64,000 nucleotides of DNA from Maylandia zebra (taxonomy: Eukaryota > Chordata > Actinopteri > Cichliformes > Cichlidae): assembly GCF_041146795.1 (NCBI RefSeq), contig NC_135167.1, positions 33,037,954 through 33,101,953 on the forward strand, given 5' to 3'. How positions within the stretch are numbered: the first letter of the stretch is position 1; the number at the start of each line of letters is the position of its first letter. Of the stretch, positions 1 through 11,550 are shown in pieces. Below the pieces are notes generated by a model. That model saw only the letters and a program-made list of their open reading frames with translations, was not told where the DNA came from and ran no database searches. Made by a program: the position numbers and the translations under genes.

Positions 1-291
1 ACACAAACACAAAGAACATCAACAATGAGCACCTTTCTTTTTGCTGAAAGTGATATAGCTTTCTGTTACCATCAACTGAAACCGCCAACATTTCAGGTGT
101 GCATGCTGGGCAGCTGAAGCTGACATCACAGCACAGCTGCTCTTCCTCATCCAGAAAGCTGTGCTGCAGTGCATCGCTTTTGGCACGCCCAGTCTGTATG
201 TACAGAAACATAACAGAGGAGTAAATATTTGCATCTGCTTATTGAAAAACAATATCAAAGAAATACTTCACTCAGCCTTCCCCCACACTTG
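1..291. other. No supported feature
   Basis: Only short frames with no recognisable similarity and no splice-site support are visible. Confidence 0.5.
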
Positions 292-726
292 CAGTTGCTT
301 GCAAAAGTATTCGCCCCCCTCAGATCTGTGGCAAGATCTGAAACTGCTGTTCACAAACGCTGTCCATCTAATCTGACTGAGCTGGAGCTGTTTTGCAAAG
401 AAGAATGGGCAAAGATTTCAGTCTCTAGATGTGCAAAGCTGGTAGAGACAGACCCTAAAAGACTGGCAGCTGTAACTGCAGCAAAAGGTGGTTCTACAAA
501 GTATTGAGTCAGGGGGCTGAATAATTACGCACACCCCACTTTGCAGTTATTTATTTGTAAAAAATGTTTGGAATCATGTATGATTTTCCTTCCACTTCTC
601 ACGTGTGCACCACTTTGTGTTGGTCTTTCACGTGGAAGTCCAATAAAATTGATTCATGTTTGTGGCTGTAATGTGACAAAATGTGGAAAAGTTCAAGGGG
701 GCCGAATACTTTTGCAAGCCACTGTA
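292..726 (+). mobile_element. Internally deleted Tc1-type transposon
   Basis: Inverted ends are visible: the left end carries cttgcaaaagtattcgcccc and the right end reads inward as its complement before ending ...cactgta. Between them lies only the C-terminal end of a Tc1 transposase (about 357-507), recognisable from a CKEEWAKI-type stretch and the terminal AAKGGSTKY-type tail. The upstream DDE catalytic region is absent, so this is a non-autonomous deletion derivative. The right-hand 200 bp is non-coding subterminal sequence. Confidence 0.8.
357..507 (+). pseudogene. Tc1 transposase C-terminal remnant
   Basis: About 50 residues align by eye with the last part of Tc1-family transposases: ELELFCKEEWAKISVSRC, then a DPKRL segment and AAKGGSTKY before TGA. 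The helix-turn-helix and all three catalytic acidic residues are missing, so no transposase activity is possible. Confidence 0.75.
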
Positions 727-2411
727 GTACCACGCTCCAACAGTTTTGCAAAAGCTTCCCTGGAGAATCATGGAGAAAATACTTTTAGTTCCAGGAAGGA
801 GCTCAAGAGGTCTAAAGTGTAAAGAGTAGACATGTTGACAGATGCTGGCCAATATCCACTCCTAACCAGGTCCTTTAAATCAGGGCTGCACTGCTGCTGC
901 CATGTTTGACATCTGTGTATCGCCTGGTGCACATCATAACGTCCTTGGACCAAAAAGAAGAAGAAACAACATGAATAATACACCACTGCCTTCACAGATG
1001 ACTTCTGTTAAAGCAATACCATGTTCTGATTGTACAGCAAGGGCAGAAAACATGCTCCATCACACTATGTTCAAATCCATCACAGAAACCTAAATAGCAG
1101 GTTGCTGTTTACTATTAATGTCGATTAAAATCACGATTTTTCCTGCTGATACTGTGAAGTTTACGCAACCCACAGGAGCAGTTTCAAAGCTTTACTGTTG
1201 GCAGAATGCGAGCTACCAAGAAAGAGAAAACCACTTAAATAGATTCTTTCTAACTGGCTGTAGACACATATGAAAACCAAAATTGAGTGAATCTCATGAG
1301 GAAATATCTTGTGCAATTTTGACCGTCCACTCTAATAATACATGTGGTTGGAGGAATGGCTTTAAAAACATCAATAACACTTTCTCTGCTGTGGAGTGGC
1401 TGATGTTCGTGATGTAGAACATCACAATCCCCACAGAACCATTCCTCTGGAAGACACTCTCTGCACATAGACAGGACTTTGAACAAATTCAGCAAAATTT
1501 GAATAACTGAAAGTAGTATGCACTCAGATCCAGCCACTCTTGACAAAGGTAGCAGCTTCTATTTTGATATTATAGCTCCGGGTGGCTCAGTGTGCTTCAC
1601 TATGAGCTGACGGTTAAAAGGACATTTGTCAAACTCATGTGGTTTTATAATTATTAAACTTCTCACACGCTCAAAGACATAAATGTCAGCCAACAAGGCA
1701 TCGCTCATCAAGCTTAGCTCCATAGAAATGTATGTTATTGACACTTAATAACAGCAGGGTGAAGACAGTGGCAACACAGAGGATGGCCAACAGCTTCTGT
1801 GTCAGTGAGACATTTCAGCTGGTGTGGCCGTGCTTCTTTCCAGCACTCAGCAGCTTTCTGCTGCCAAAAGGACCGTGACACTGCCCTACTTCTTTGAGCC
1901 TCCGGAGAACGACATCAATCCAAAACAGCAGACAGCCTTTTCAAATACTTTTCTCTAAAGAATGCAAATATCAAGTATTCTTGCTCCCCTTTCTTTCTGA
2001 TAATGTCACTTTTACAAATCCTGTCCCATCAGCTCTCATGGCTGGTTTGGCTTTGAGGGTCGGGGAGGACAAAAAGCTATTAAGGACCTTTTGATCTGCA
2101 GTCCAGTTCTCCTCTAAAGTATTAAGGATGAAGCAACAGTGCTCCTCTTTGCTATTCTGAAATGTGTGTTAAACACAGTGTAGAAGGTAAGTAGAAGCTT
2201 ACACAGCACCATCAGCCATCATGCTAAATTTGCATCTTCAAAAGTCAATGCAGCCAGACTCACACCTGATTATAAATGTTCAGGAGACACTGTTGAATGT
2301 TTAGTGTTAACTTAAATCACTCATCATTTACAGCATTACAGAGTTCAGGGTTATGGGTTAGCACTATCATGTTACCCGTAACTGGATTAACTATGGTAGT
2401 AACTTAACTAG
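727..2411. other. Unannotated AT-rich stretch
   Basis: No conserved frame, splice-site pair or repeat end was recognised. The longest frames (for example a 98-residue minus-strand one at 1250-1546) resemble nothing known to me. Confidence 0.4.
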
Positions 2412-3111
2412 CAGTGTTGGTCAAGTTACTTACTTCCCCCAAAAGTAATCCCCTTACTTTACTGATTACTTATTTTCAAAAGTAATTAATTACTTAGTTA
2501 CTTTTTAAAAACATGATTTATGACCTGAATAGGTAATAACGCAATAGATCTTTCAGCCCAATTCTACTTTTTCTGCATCATCCATCATACAAAATGTAAT
2601 CAAATAGAAAAGTCTGTTTTTAAAACTTGTTTTATTAGTTTGAATCTTTTTACTTTATGCATCAAGCAAAAATTAAATTATATGCAACATTCTGACTAGA
2701 AGAAATTTGTGGAGGAATCCGCGAGTCTCTCTGTGAATTTCCAATCCCGTAGTAGCGTACTCGGTGCTTGCTCTGAAGTTAAGGGTTTTTTTCACTGTAA
2801 AAAGAAAGTTTCTAAAAGTTTTTGTCACTTTTTACGGAATCAAACTCAAAGTAAGCTCAGTACTTCCACGCTTTAAACGCTGCACGGTCATACTCTCTCT
2901 GCACTCCTCCATAGATTATCCATTCTTGATCTGCACACAGCTGTTATTGTCATGAGGCACTCTGGCAAAAAAATTACGGTTTTAGTAACGCAGTAACGCA
3001 GCGTGCTTATGGGAAAGTAACAGTAATCTAATTACCTTTTTGCAATAGTAATCCCTTACAATACTCGTTACTTGAAAAAGTAATCGTGTTACTGCCCATC
3101 TCTGGCTGTGA
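2412..3111. mobile_element. hAT-like miniature element, copy A
   Basis: The left end reads cagtgttggtcaagttactt; the right end reads inward as cagagatgggcagtaacacg. Both are followed by the repeated agtaat/ttacttt motifs seen in many fish hAT-type miniature elements. It has no transposase. The interior (about 2700-2950) recurs diverged at 62340-62595, which defines a family. Another end-like fragment at 3525-3565 suggests either a nested copy or a longer original element. No clean 8-bp target duplication was found. Confidence 0.6.
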
Positions 3112-3960
3112 AACACTAATAAAAAATGATTAACTCAAGTTTTTGCTGCTAAAGTTGGTTCCATCAGCTGCTGAATCACAGGATGTACTTGGTTATAGTC
3201 ATTTGTGCATTTTGGGTTGCTTTAAATAAATAATGATGTGTTGTAATCATCCAGATCTAGAAGCTTAAACTGCTTTTTCACGTGTCTGTAAATGAATTTC
3301 TTTCTTATCATTGGTGTGGGCTGACACTTGACACTCTGTGGCTCCTGATTTGTCTGTTGTCAAGGTCTCACCTCAGTGTGATTCCTCACGTTTTGTCATG
3401 ATTAAAGGATGAATGGGAACACAGCTTCAGTCACTGTGTTCACTTCCTGATATGTCAGAACTGTGCTCACATCACTCACTTTTTTAACAACATGACACAC
3501 TGCTGTAAACAGTGTGTCACGTTACTTGAAAAAAGTAATCGGATTACAGTAACGCGTGGGCAGTTAATGTCTCTGTTAACTAGTCATGATAGAAGCCAAT
3601 ATTTCTGTCCAAACATGGTCAGAATATGTTTCACTACAAGCTAACATTTACAGCATGACTTTAAGCTAGCACCATAAAGACGGTAAAAGACACTGTAATA
3701 TGTAGAAATGCATGTGAAAAGTGTTATATTAGCAGTGGTTGTGCTACTCCACACAGCCACTTTAACATTACTGACACTGTATTTCTTACCTGTAAACAGC
3801 GGGTCTTGTGTGATAAAAGCTTGTGCAGAAAGTAGCAGGTGTAGACTGGTCCATAGCACTGTATGAAGTGATAAGATGTGAAAGGACATATATAGGGTAC
3901 CTTAAAGGGCGGCTTAAAAGTGTTTCCCTGAGCTTTTACTTGCAGCTTGATATCTAAATA
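3112..3960. other. Unannotated stretch with one repeat-end fragment
   Basis: Apart from the ttacttgaaaaaagtaatcg fragment near 3525-3565, which resembles the end of the hAT-like miniature element, no coding or RNA gene signal is visible. Confidence 0.4.
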
Positions 3961-4016
3961 AATGTAAATAAATATGAATGAAAAAAAAAAAGCGGGAAAA
4001 AGGAGGAGCCCGGAGC

Positions 4017-4135
4017 TTCGTCTTTCGCTCGGCCTACCCCGCTATAGCAGACGGACCGTCAGAGACTCGAACTTGGCCGTTAAACTCTGGGGTCTGAATG
4101 CTGGCCTCTTAAGGCTGCGCACCACACAGCCGGCC
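4017..4135 (-). repeat. Possible tRNA-derived SINE head
   Basis: The complement contains a B-box-like agttcgagtctc and an upstream segment with cttaag in an anticodon-like position, followed by a CG-rich body and a T-rich end near 3980. It cannot be folded by eye into a good cloverleaf, so a functional tRNA is unlikely. The SINE family was not identified. Confidence 0.4.
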
Positions 4136-4599
4136 AGAAGAAAATAGAAAAAAAAGGACATTTATCTTCTGTTGTTCAACAATTTTTTTTTCGTTTTTTT
4201 AAATCTATTTAGCTTGTTGTGCAGTATTGTTCCACACAAATGACACATGGAAACCTAGCTATTTTTTTATTGGCTTTCACAAAATGGGACTGCCAATGTT
4301 GGAGGTGTTACTGCAAAGTCTTCCTGCTAGCCGGAAACCTGCTGGCGGCGCCACTATGTTCTCAGCACACTCTTCAGCATCAGCTTTGTTGCCTGTTTTC
4401 GGCACACCTACCTAGTCCCACTCATCCACTTTATCTGCTCATGGCAGATTTACCCACACTGAGCACTCCTTGGATTAAGGTAAATTGAAGCAGGTCATTA
4501 TAAAAAAGACACACAGCTTATCATCTTATCCTTGTGCAACACCTAAAAGCACTCTGTTCATTTGTTTGCTAGATTAGCCGCTAGCATACACACACTGTG

Positions 4600-5066
4600 T
4601 TAGAGGCTTGTTGCTACCTAGTTAGCGATGCTACACACCTGTTACTGTGTATTTTTCAATGATTCAGCACTCCTTGGATTTTTAGACAGTAATGAGATCA
4701 TGTGCACACTCCACAGAGGTCCAGAGTCCAAATGTGACCTCTAGCACCAAACGCTTGCTGCAGTTCTTGGTGTCAGAGGTGACACATAAGGTATCAGGTT
4801 TCTGTGCGATTACTTTTTCATATAGGACCAAGTATGTTTGGATAGCGTTTTGCCCTTGAAAACTGCCGTTGAATATTAGACATTGTTGTCTAATGTTATA
4901 AATGTATTGATGTGAAAGGTGTAAGTGTGACAAATATGGAATAAGATAGGAAATCAGAAAGGAGGCAAATACTTGTTGACAGGGCTATAGTCTGTAAATG
5001 GTCTTTTGGCTATAGTAGATCTTTTACTTGTTCATTTTTTAATTGTTTGTTTAAAATAGTTTTCTC
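4600..5066. repeat. Segmental duplication, copy 1
   Basis: This stretch, starting ttagaggcttgttgctacc, is nearly identical to 37951-38421, with a few substitutions and small indels. The first copy abuts a filamin exon at 5070; the second does not. It has no coding content of its own, and its sharp ends suggest a copied genomic segment or a repeat of unknown class. Confidence 0.8.
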
Positions 5067-5069
5067 TAG

Positions 5070-5463
5070 GTTAAGGCGTACGGTCCAGGCCTTCAGAGCA
5101 GTGGTCTGGCTGTTGGAAAACCCACTGAGTTCACAGTTGATGCCAAGCAAGGAGGAAAAGCTCCTCTGAAAATTATAGCCCATGAATATCTGGCTTTGTA
5201 TATGATCACAAATATGTTAAATATATTGCATGTACCGTATTTTTCGGATTATGGGTCACACTTAAAATCCTTTTTCTCAATAATCGACAGTGCGCCTACT
5301 TAAATCTGATAGAACTAATCCCTTTTCTTCTGCACAGGATGTTGAAGGTAATTCTGTGGATGTCCAGGTTAAGGATAATGGCAACAGCACCTGCACCTAC
5401 ACCACACGCAAGCCTGTGAAGCACACTGTGATGGTCTCCTGGGGAGACGTTAACATCCCTGAG
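5070..5463 (+). pseudogene. Filamin fragment (two partial exons of one Ig repeat)
   Basis: Filamins are actin cross-linkers built from many immunoglobulin-like repeats. A ctag acceptor precedes codons for VKAYGPGLQSSGLAVGKP and an EFTVDAKQGGKAPL stretch (5070 to about 5177). A second exon after ctgcacag (5338-5463) gives DVEGNSVDVQVKDNGN and a RKPVKHTVMVSWGDVNIP stretch, the signature of an inner filamin repeat. No credible donor follows the first exon, and the second runs straight into a transposon-like sequence (tagggatgggtatcg) with an in-frame stop. The actin-binding domain and all other repeats are absent. Family identity is firm; the paralogue (A, B or C) is not. Confidence 0.85.
5236..5305. 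mobile_element. Miniature-element fragment in the filamin intron
   Basis: The stretch gtaccgtatttttcggatta followed by a cacttaaaatcctttttctc-type segment and cgacagtgcgcc resembles the end of a common fish miniature inverted-repeat element. Only one end is present. Confidence 0.4.
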
Positions 5464-5790
5464 TAGGGATGGGTATCGTTTAGGTTTTATCCGATACCGG
5501 TGCCAAACCGGTACTTTTGAAACGGTGCCGGTGCTTAAACGGTACTCAAACCGGTGCTTAAAGAATGAAGAACACAAACTTTGTCCAAAAACCTCTCGTG
5601 TTCAGCATTGGTCTTACGCCTTTATTTATACCTTCATGGTACATGGTGAAACACACAGATAAAGCAGGAACTTAACTGCACGCCCTTCACTCGTGGGTGG
5701 AGAACATGCAGTTCCAGGAACTTAATCTAACAATAACAGCTGGTTTTCACAACTTATTGTGGTTAATGCTTTGTACGCTATCTATAAATT
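5464..5790. mobile_element. hAT-like element end (truncated)
   Basis: It begins tagggatgggtatcg and continues with ccgataccgg and repeated ccggtactt/ccggtgctt motifs, as in fish hAT-type elements. No matching opposite end is seen nearby. It directly truncates the filamin exon. Confidence 0.45.
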
Positions 5791-5880
5791 CAAATTCAAA
5801 TTTTATTTGTCACATACACAGTCATACACAGTACGATATGTAGTGAAATGCTTGGATAACTGCTCGTGACCTAAAGAAAA
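5791..5880 (-). mobile_element. LINE 3' tail fragment
   Basis: On the minus strand the sequence reads aagcatttcactacatatcg, then gtgacaaataaaatttgaat repeats, a typical 3' end of an L2- or Rex-like fish LINE. No coding part is attached. Confidence 0.5.
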
Positions 5881-6851
5881 CAAAAAAGGAAAAGGCTATG
5901 AATAAGATAGGAAATAAATATGAAAAATTAAAAGGGTAAATTTAACTAGGAAGGAATAAAATATAAATTAAGGTTAAAAATGAAATAACTGTACAACACA
6001 CTGGGAAAGAATAAGATAAAATATATAAATTAAATTGAAAAATGGCAAACCTTCTGTTGCTATGTGCTGATAACTAGAATATGCTTAAAGAAACTGACAG
6101 AAAAACAACTGCTTTATATGTGCTGGGAGTCAGGGAGTGTGCTCTCATGATAATTAAGTTTTGCACGTTCCTCTGACTGCTACAAGCATAAGGGAAATTT
6201 AAACATAATACACTCATATTTATTTCGCTGAAGGCATATATTCATAAAAGATAAAAATACTGTAACACAGATCGTTGAGCAGATCGTGTGTTGATCTGAG
6301 TCCTGTGATTTCCAGTAGTGATTTATTCCCATAACAAAATCAAATTGTCCTCTGCTGCTGTGTTGTTGCACAATGAAAATGATGGAGGTTTCAGAAACAG
6401 TCCGAACCTGGTTACTGTCTCAGATATGACGCTAGTCTTATCCTGCCTGCTTCTGTGTGTATATATGTAATATGCATATCCACATAATTATGGATTATTA
6501 CAATTATGATATTTAATAAACACACACTGTGTTTTAAAGAACATACATTAAGAAACTGATTGTATTAAATTTTTATTTCAAATAAATTTCATTATATTTA
6601 TAGTCATCATTTTATTATAGATTAAGTGCAAGAGTTGTTAAGTGTGGATAAATAAATAATAGTTTATTGTAATAGCAAATTGCGCCTTGGAGTCCTGAGG
6701 CACTGTGCAGGGCAACTAGGAAGTGTGTTCTGGACTCACTGTTAGTATCCACTGATTTAGTCACTGATCAACCTTCAGTCACGTAGGAGGACAGAGCTTC
6801 ATGTTTATGGGATTAATGTGCAGTTTCATTGAATCCGTATTTATCTGTAAA
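5881..6851. other. AT-rich stretch, nothing recognised
   Basis: No exon, RNA gene or repeat end that I can name is visible. Confidence 0.4.
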
Positions 6852-7101
6852 CAGGGTTCACACGGGTGCTTGAAATATGTGATCTTCGGTGCAGTTTTCC
6901 TGTTTTGTGGGGAAGAAAGGCTTTTTAAGCCAACCTAAGATGATTCGTTTTCATTTTCACATGGTCTTAGTGAGGTGATGCAAAGTGAAACATGCTTTCT
7001 GTGGGTTCTTTTGGCCATGTGCTGGGAAAGCTTGAACATGGACCTTGAAAGTGCTTAAAAAGTGCTTGAATTAGAGCCAGAAAAAAGCGTATGAACCCTT
7101 G
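6852..7101. mobile_element. Short inverted-repeat element
   Basis: The left end reads cagggttcacacgggtgctt and the right end complement reads caagggttcatacgc..., with tgcttgaa motifs repeated inside each end. Length is about 250 bp with no coding capacity. It resembles hAT-type miniature elements of fish; a target duplication was not found. Confidence 0.5.
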
Positions 7102-7224
7102 ATTTGGAGGTGTTGGAGTCTGAAACCATGTGATGACTGTAAGCTCTGTGATTTATTACCTGATGGACCAGCAACACCTTCACTGTGTTTAAATGAGAAT
7201 GAATCCAGCTTTACTTTAATATAG

Positions 7225-7870
7225 ACGGCAGTGTGCAAAAGTCTTGTGCCCTCGTTTCTTTACATTTTGCAGGAGAATTGGAAACGGGTGCAGCAATTTT
7301 TGTAGATCGGACTGCGTAGTTGTGAACTGAGTTTTGTAACTTTGTAAACCGAAAGATCAGAAAATTTCTAGTCATTCACATTTATTTAATGGGCTAAATT
7401 AAGTTTTGTCTTCAGGTCCTGGGATAATGGAAGGCGGGAGGGATTTGCTCAGATTAAACGGTTCTTCTTTCTAAACAAAAAGCGTGCAGATTCTGGTTTC
7501 GTTGTGTAGAATAAAATAAAAAAAAATGTTTTGACCTGGTTTAAAAACGTAAACAAATGGAGAAATGTGCTTATGGACGTAGATCCATCGATTATTCACT
7601 TTATTCAGTAATATGTGGCCTCATTAGTAAAGAACTGACCTGCCTTATGTACTGTAAAGCACATGTACATATATTTCAGGATCACTGTAACCTCAGTGGC
7701 TTGAAATAAACTTTATTTTGGAGTTACATATTTTGATTTTGGGCAGTTTTCTTTACGAAACAACTGTTTCTGGTCATTCACATTTATTTAATATGCTAAA
7801 TTAAGTTTTGGGCATGTGTGGCACCATGATATAGATGAATACATGAAAATTGCAGCCCCCCCCCCCCCAT
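7225..7870. repeat. Tc1-type miniature-element remnants with internal direct repeat
   Basis: The sequence begins with cggcagtgtgcaaaagtctt, a typical fish Tc1-type end. A stretch of about 45 bp containing gtcattcacatttatttaat appears at 7366-7412 and again at 7771-7816. A poly-C run of about 13 closes the region near 7857-7869. No transposase is left. Confidence 0.4.
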
Positions 7871-7929
7871 TTTATTTTTATGCTTCATGCTTCCTTTTGG
7901 GAAAAACTACTGTTAGTGTTTATTTTGCT

Positions 7930-8207
7930 GCAATATAAGTTCCGCCAGCAGAGGGCGGTCGAGTCTACGGTAGTGCAAAGTCTACGCTGACTGTAGACGG
8001 TTACGTCGTTTTCATTGGCCCGGAGTCTACGGTGAGCGTAGACACTGTAGACTCGGGCCAATGGGAGCGCCGAATCCCACTGTAGACGACCAATCGTCTG
8101 CTCGGCGGAAGTTGCGTCACCAAAACAACAACATACGGCGGTACAGCGAAGAAGCCGGCAAGTCCGCTATTCTTTATGGAAACTAGCATTTCTTTTATGT
8201 TTACAGT
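7930..8207 (+). promoter_or_regulatory. Palindromic CCAAT-type promoter and 5' exon of the 84-aa gene
   Basis: This CpG-containing stretch holds several gtctac/gtagac half-sites. Opposed cattggcccg...cgggccaatg blocks (about 8015-8063) form an interrupted palindrome with CCAAT boxes facing both ways. A consensus donor (aca|gtaagt, near 8207) lies downstream and pairs with an acceptor at about 8300 just before the ATG. Opposed CCAAT boxes often mark housekeeping or bidirectional promoters. Promoter function is inferred. Confidence 0.5.
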
Positions 8208-8308
8208 AAGTTATCGACTCTAAGACGCTCCTGGATTTAGCTGGAAGTACACGACGCCACGCTGAATACATAATTTAACCTTTTTTAACTCCATTTTATA
8301 GTCTTGGT

Positions 8309-8563
8309 ATGGCGACACCGACGATTCGGGTAGTTAATCCAGATGCCCCTGCACATCGTCAGCAGGCGCTACTTATGGCAACCAAAGAGGCACGTTACTC
8401 TCGGGTGAGAAGTACGGTCTTCCCCAAACCTCCACAGGAGCTGCTCAGCCAAGTCACTGCCTTGACTCACGCAGAGAAGCTTCTTCAAGCCGAGGGTATC
8501 CACGCGCCTTTAAGTCAACAGTGCCTGGGAAAGCTGGTGGTGCCATTTGATCTTTACAATTGA
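8309..8563 (+). CDS. Unrecognised 84-aa protein
   Basis: This uninterrupted frame starts MATPTIRVVNPDAPAHRQQ and ends GKLVVPFDLYN before TGA. I do not recognise the family. The chain is soluble-looking, with no signal peptide, membrane segment or cysteine cluster; the middle is basic and proline-containing (RSTVFPKPPQELL) and is followed by a likely helix. The gene context is good: a CpG-containing CCAAT promoter upstream, a donor at about 8207, a ttttatag acceptor nine bases before the ATG, and an AATAAA at 8679 after a short 3' UTR. It could be an intact small nuclear gene or a copied gene fragment whose exon kept its reading frame. Confidence 0.55.
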   Translation: MATPTIRVVNPDAPAHRQQALLMATKEARYSRVRSTVFPKPPQELLSQVTALTHAEKLLQAEGIHAPLSQQCLGKLVVPFDLYN

Positions 8564-8678
8564 TCTTTTAAAAAACATTACAGTCAGAATCAAGTTCACT
8601 GATTGATTGTAGTGCTGTCTTTGTGTTTTACTGATTGCTTGTAGTGTTGTCCTTGTGTTTCACCATTTCATTTATTTT

Positions 8679-8684
8679 AATAAA
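8679..8684 (+). terminator. Polyadenylation signal of the 84-aa gene
   Basis: AATAAA followed by gtgttttgta lies 116 bp after the stop codon, a normal spacing for a short 3' UTR. Confidence 0.5.
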
Positions 8685-8699
8685 GTGTTTTGTATTACA

Positions 8700-10167
8700 G
8701 TAACAGTGAGTTGTGGAATAACTTAATGAATGAATGACTTGGACTTACTGACCTTCTTTGAATCAGCATCACTATAGTCCAAAAGGCACTGACAAAACAT
8801 ACAAGCATAAATAAATAAAATCTATAGAAAGACAAACATGTTGTATATTTTTTTATTAAGTTACACACAAATAGCATACTCTGCCAACAGGTTTAAAAGA
8901 CACAAATATGAAGAAACATAACAGACCTGAACCAAAGAAGCAATGTGTACAAGCAGGTGGCAAAGTCAAGTTCATAAAGTATTTGTACAACACATGTCTC
9001 TGCAAGAGCTTCAGTGTTTACTGGAATTGATTCTGAAACACTAACAGAGCTATTATCTATCTGTTATGTCAGTCAAATTTCCCATGATGCTCTTGGTTGA
9101 GATCTGGTGACTGTGAAAGCCATGGTATATGATCACACCATTTTCATAATCAACTATTCACTGACACTTCTTCAAATACTTTGTCACAGGACAAACATAA
9201 TCTGTCATAGCAAAAGTGCACCCTAACATGGCAGCAAAGTGCAATGTCTCCCCATCTGGGGGTCAAGAGTTCAGGGTATGCCTTTAATTTCTTGCCTGTC
9301 TGTAAATGACAGTACAATGGCATGAATAATTCTTCACATTTTACCAGTATAAAAGTAAAACAATTACATGGTCTCATGGGGGCAACATAAAAGACTCCTC
9401 TTATGGATAGTCATTGCACATCATAATAACACAGAAGAAAAGAGAGCTATTTGTTTTCAATTGCTGTTGATTTCAGGGGACTTTCCAAACTGTTTTGGTT
9501 CAAAAGAGCCAAAGGATAATCATCATCACTATTGGCATAACAACTAGATGCTTTAATTGTATGTGCACTGATAATGCTTACTGTCCTGTCATTGTAAACC
9601 AGTCAAAATACATAAATAACACATTGTGAACATGGTGAAGACCACAGACAGCAGTACAGGTGTCAGGTGGGATAAAGGAGATGGAAACATCACCTGATGA
9701 AGAAAAAACAGACAACAGACTGAATGAATGAAAGAACGCTTCTTCATTGCACATTTTCCACCAATCACAAGCCTCTCCTTTCACTCTAGACTTTTGACCA
9801 ATCACCAATCAGGATGAATTGCACTACTGTACTGTGCATCCCCATTCGTGGTGTCTCGCTAGAAGAGTAGTGCAGAGCTGGCGCACCAGGTAGTTCCTGA
9901 TACCTCCTGTTTCTCTGTTTTTACAGCTATGCTGGGTTCCAAATAATACATATGCGATAGACAACAGTAGCAATCGATCATAAACGTAAAAGCGAGAGAG
10001 CCAATTCACGAGCTTGAGGGTTGATAACGGTGAATCGCCACCAGGTGTTGCAAAATTCACCTTTGTTAGAGGGAAGTCACCTTTGTTAAATAGCAAAGTA
10101 TTTAAAAATGAATTTCATTATGTATGATCTGAGCATGCGCAGAATGATCCACAGCGCTCTTTGATCC
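8700..10167. other. Unannotated stretch
   Basis: No exon with paired splice sites or known repeat end is visible; frames of up to 90 residues on the minus strand resemble nothing known to me. Confidence 0.4.
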
Positions 10168-11323
10168 TTTTTAAAAAAATTATTATTAAACTTTATTGAG
10201 AAACAGTATACAGAACGTGTATACAACCAGAGCAAAATTAACATATGCCAGGGGGTGTAATACAAAGAATTCATTCAAATATTTTGTAATTACTACAAAT
10301 GGTAATAGTTTTCATAGCATTTTGTTAAGTAACAAACCAATTTTATGTAACATAAAACATCATTATAGTAATATTTAAAATTAGGTTTTTGGTTACTGTA
10401 TTTGTGAAAATAAAATTTAGCTAAGATAAAAAGTTTATTATAAAGTAAACATCTTTTTTTTGTAGCAAAATCCAAAACATTGAGACCACCGTGTTCATAG
10501 TCATTCATCACTACACTCTTTCTGATGTAATGTCCCGTTTTTCCAGAGGAAGTTGAAGAGCATTCGGTCAATATCCTTACAAGTTTTGCCGTGCAGAGAA
10601 ATCGCTGCATAAGTCAGTCGAGACAGACCTTCTGCTTTTGAGAGCAATACCCTTCCTCTTAAACTTAAATCTCTCTGCAACCATTGATTTAAATTGGTTT
10701 GAGATTTTTTAATAATTGGGGGAAAATTTAGTGAAATTCTGTCTTTTGGATCTTTGCAGAACTATTAGCATTGGAATACAGAGTTTTGATAGCTTTGCAG
10801 AAGATATCACCAAAACCAAATTTCTGAAGTGTAAGAAATATAAATTCATGCTCAATTGAGTCAAAGGCTTTAGAGAAGTCCAGGAGAAGGATAAATGAGT
10901 CATCAGATATTAATGCCGAGTAGTCCAGAATATCCAAGACGAGTCTAATATTATTGGAGATGTGTCTGTTTGTCATAAATCCATAAATCTTGAACGAACA
11001 AAAGCTTCTTCAGCTTTCTGGCAGTAGAGCTCATCCAGTTCAGATTGAAAGGACCTAAGATGTAATCTATCCTCCTCCGAGACCTCGTCTGGTGGGAGTT
11101 GATATATCGCGGAAGATTATATTCTGCTGCTGCCCTTGACTTAGCTATTTTTGCCCCATACTGTCTTTACATTTTACTCGTTTCAAATTAAAAAAATTCC
11201 CAGTTTATGCCATAGGAATTGTCAATATTAGCCTTGTGTATAAAATGTTTTAACAGTCGTGTGATTTCTGAATTGTATGGCTCAAAAGCGAACTACTTAA
11301 GTTCCAATATGAGGATCTATTAA
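10168..11323 (-). mobile_element. Internally deleted L1 copy
   Basis: This is a second copy of the L1 at 17188-22192, on the same strand. Blocks match that element's 3' UTR and ORF2 in order, but the parts equivalent to about 17520-18447, 18750-19126 and 19320-19760 are missing, and the sequence stops inside ORF2 (equivalent to about 20117). Frameshifts and stops break the frame. It keeps an RT segment beginning MTNRHISNNI that the full-length copy has lost. The A-tail is short and interrupted. Confidence 0.85.
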
Positions 11324-11501
11324 CCTATCCCCACAAGCTGCATGTCTTTGGACGGTGGGAGGAAGCCGGAGTACCCGGAGGGAACCCACGCAAACACGGG
11401 GAGAACATGCAAACTCCACACAGAAAGACCCCGGCCTGATGGTGGAATTGAACACAGGACCTTCTTGCTGTGCGGCAACAGTGCTAACCACCGTGCCCCA
11501 C
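11324..11501 (-). repeat. tRNA-derived SINE (3' body plus tRNA-like head)
   Basis: Read on the minus strand it runs from a tRNA-like head (gtggttagcactgttgccgc, then a B-box region) into the widespread fish module that includes gtggagtttgcatgttctcc and ends with tccaaagacatgcagcttgt. It adjoins the truncated L1. The family name was not determined. Confidence 0.65.
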
Positions 11502-11550
11502 TCTGAGAACTGCAATAAGAAAAAAAAAAATTCTTATTGCAGTTCTCAGA
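11502..11550. other. Perfect 20-bp hairpin
   Basis: The arms tctgagaactgcaataagaa and its exact complement are separated by nine A residues. It could be a miniature-element remnant, a recombination scar or an unconfirmed small-RNA precursor. Confidence 0.6.

Noticed and set aside
4017-4135. Functional tRNA gene on the minus strand
   Set aside because: A B-box-like motif is present but acceptor and D arms do not pair; better seen as a SINE head.
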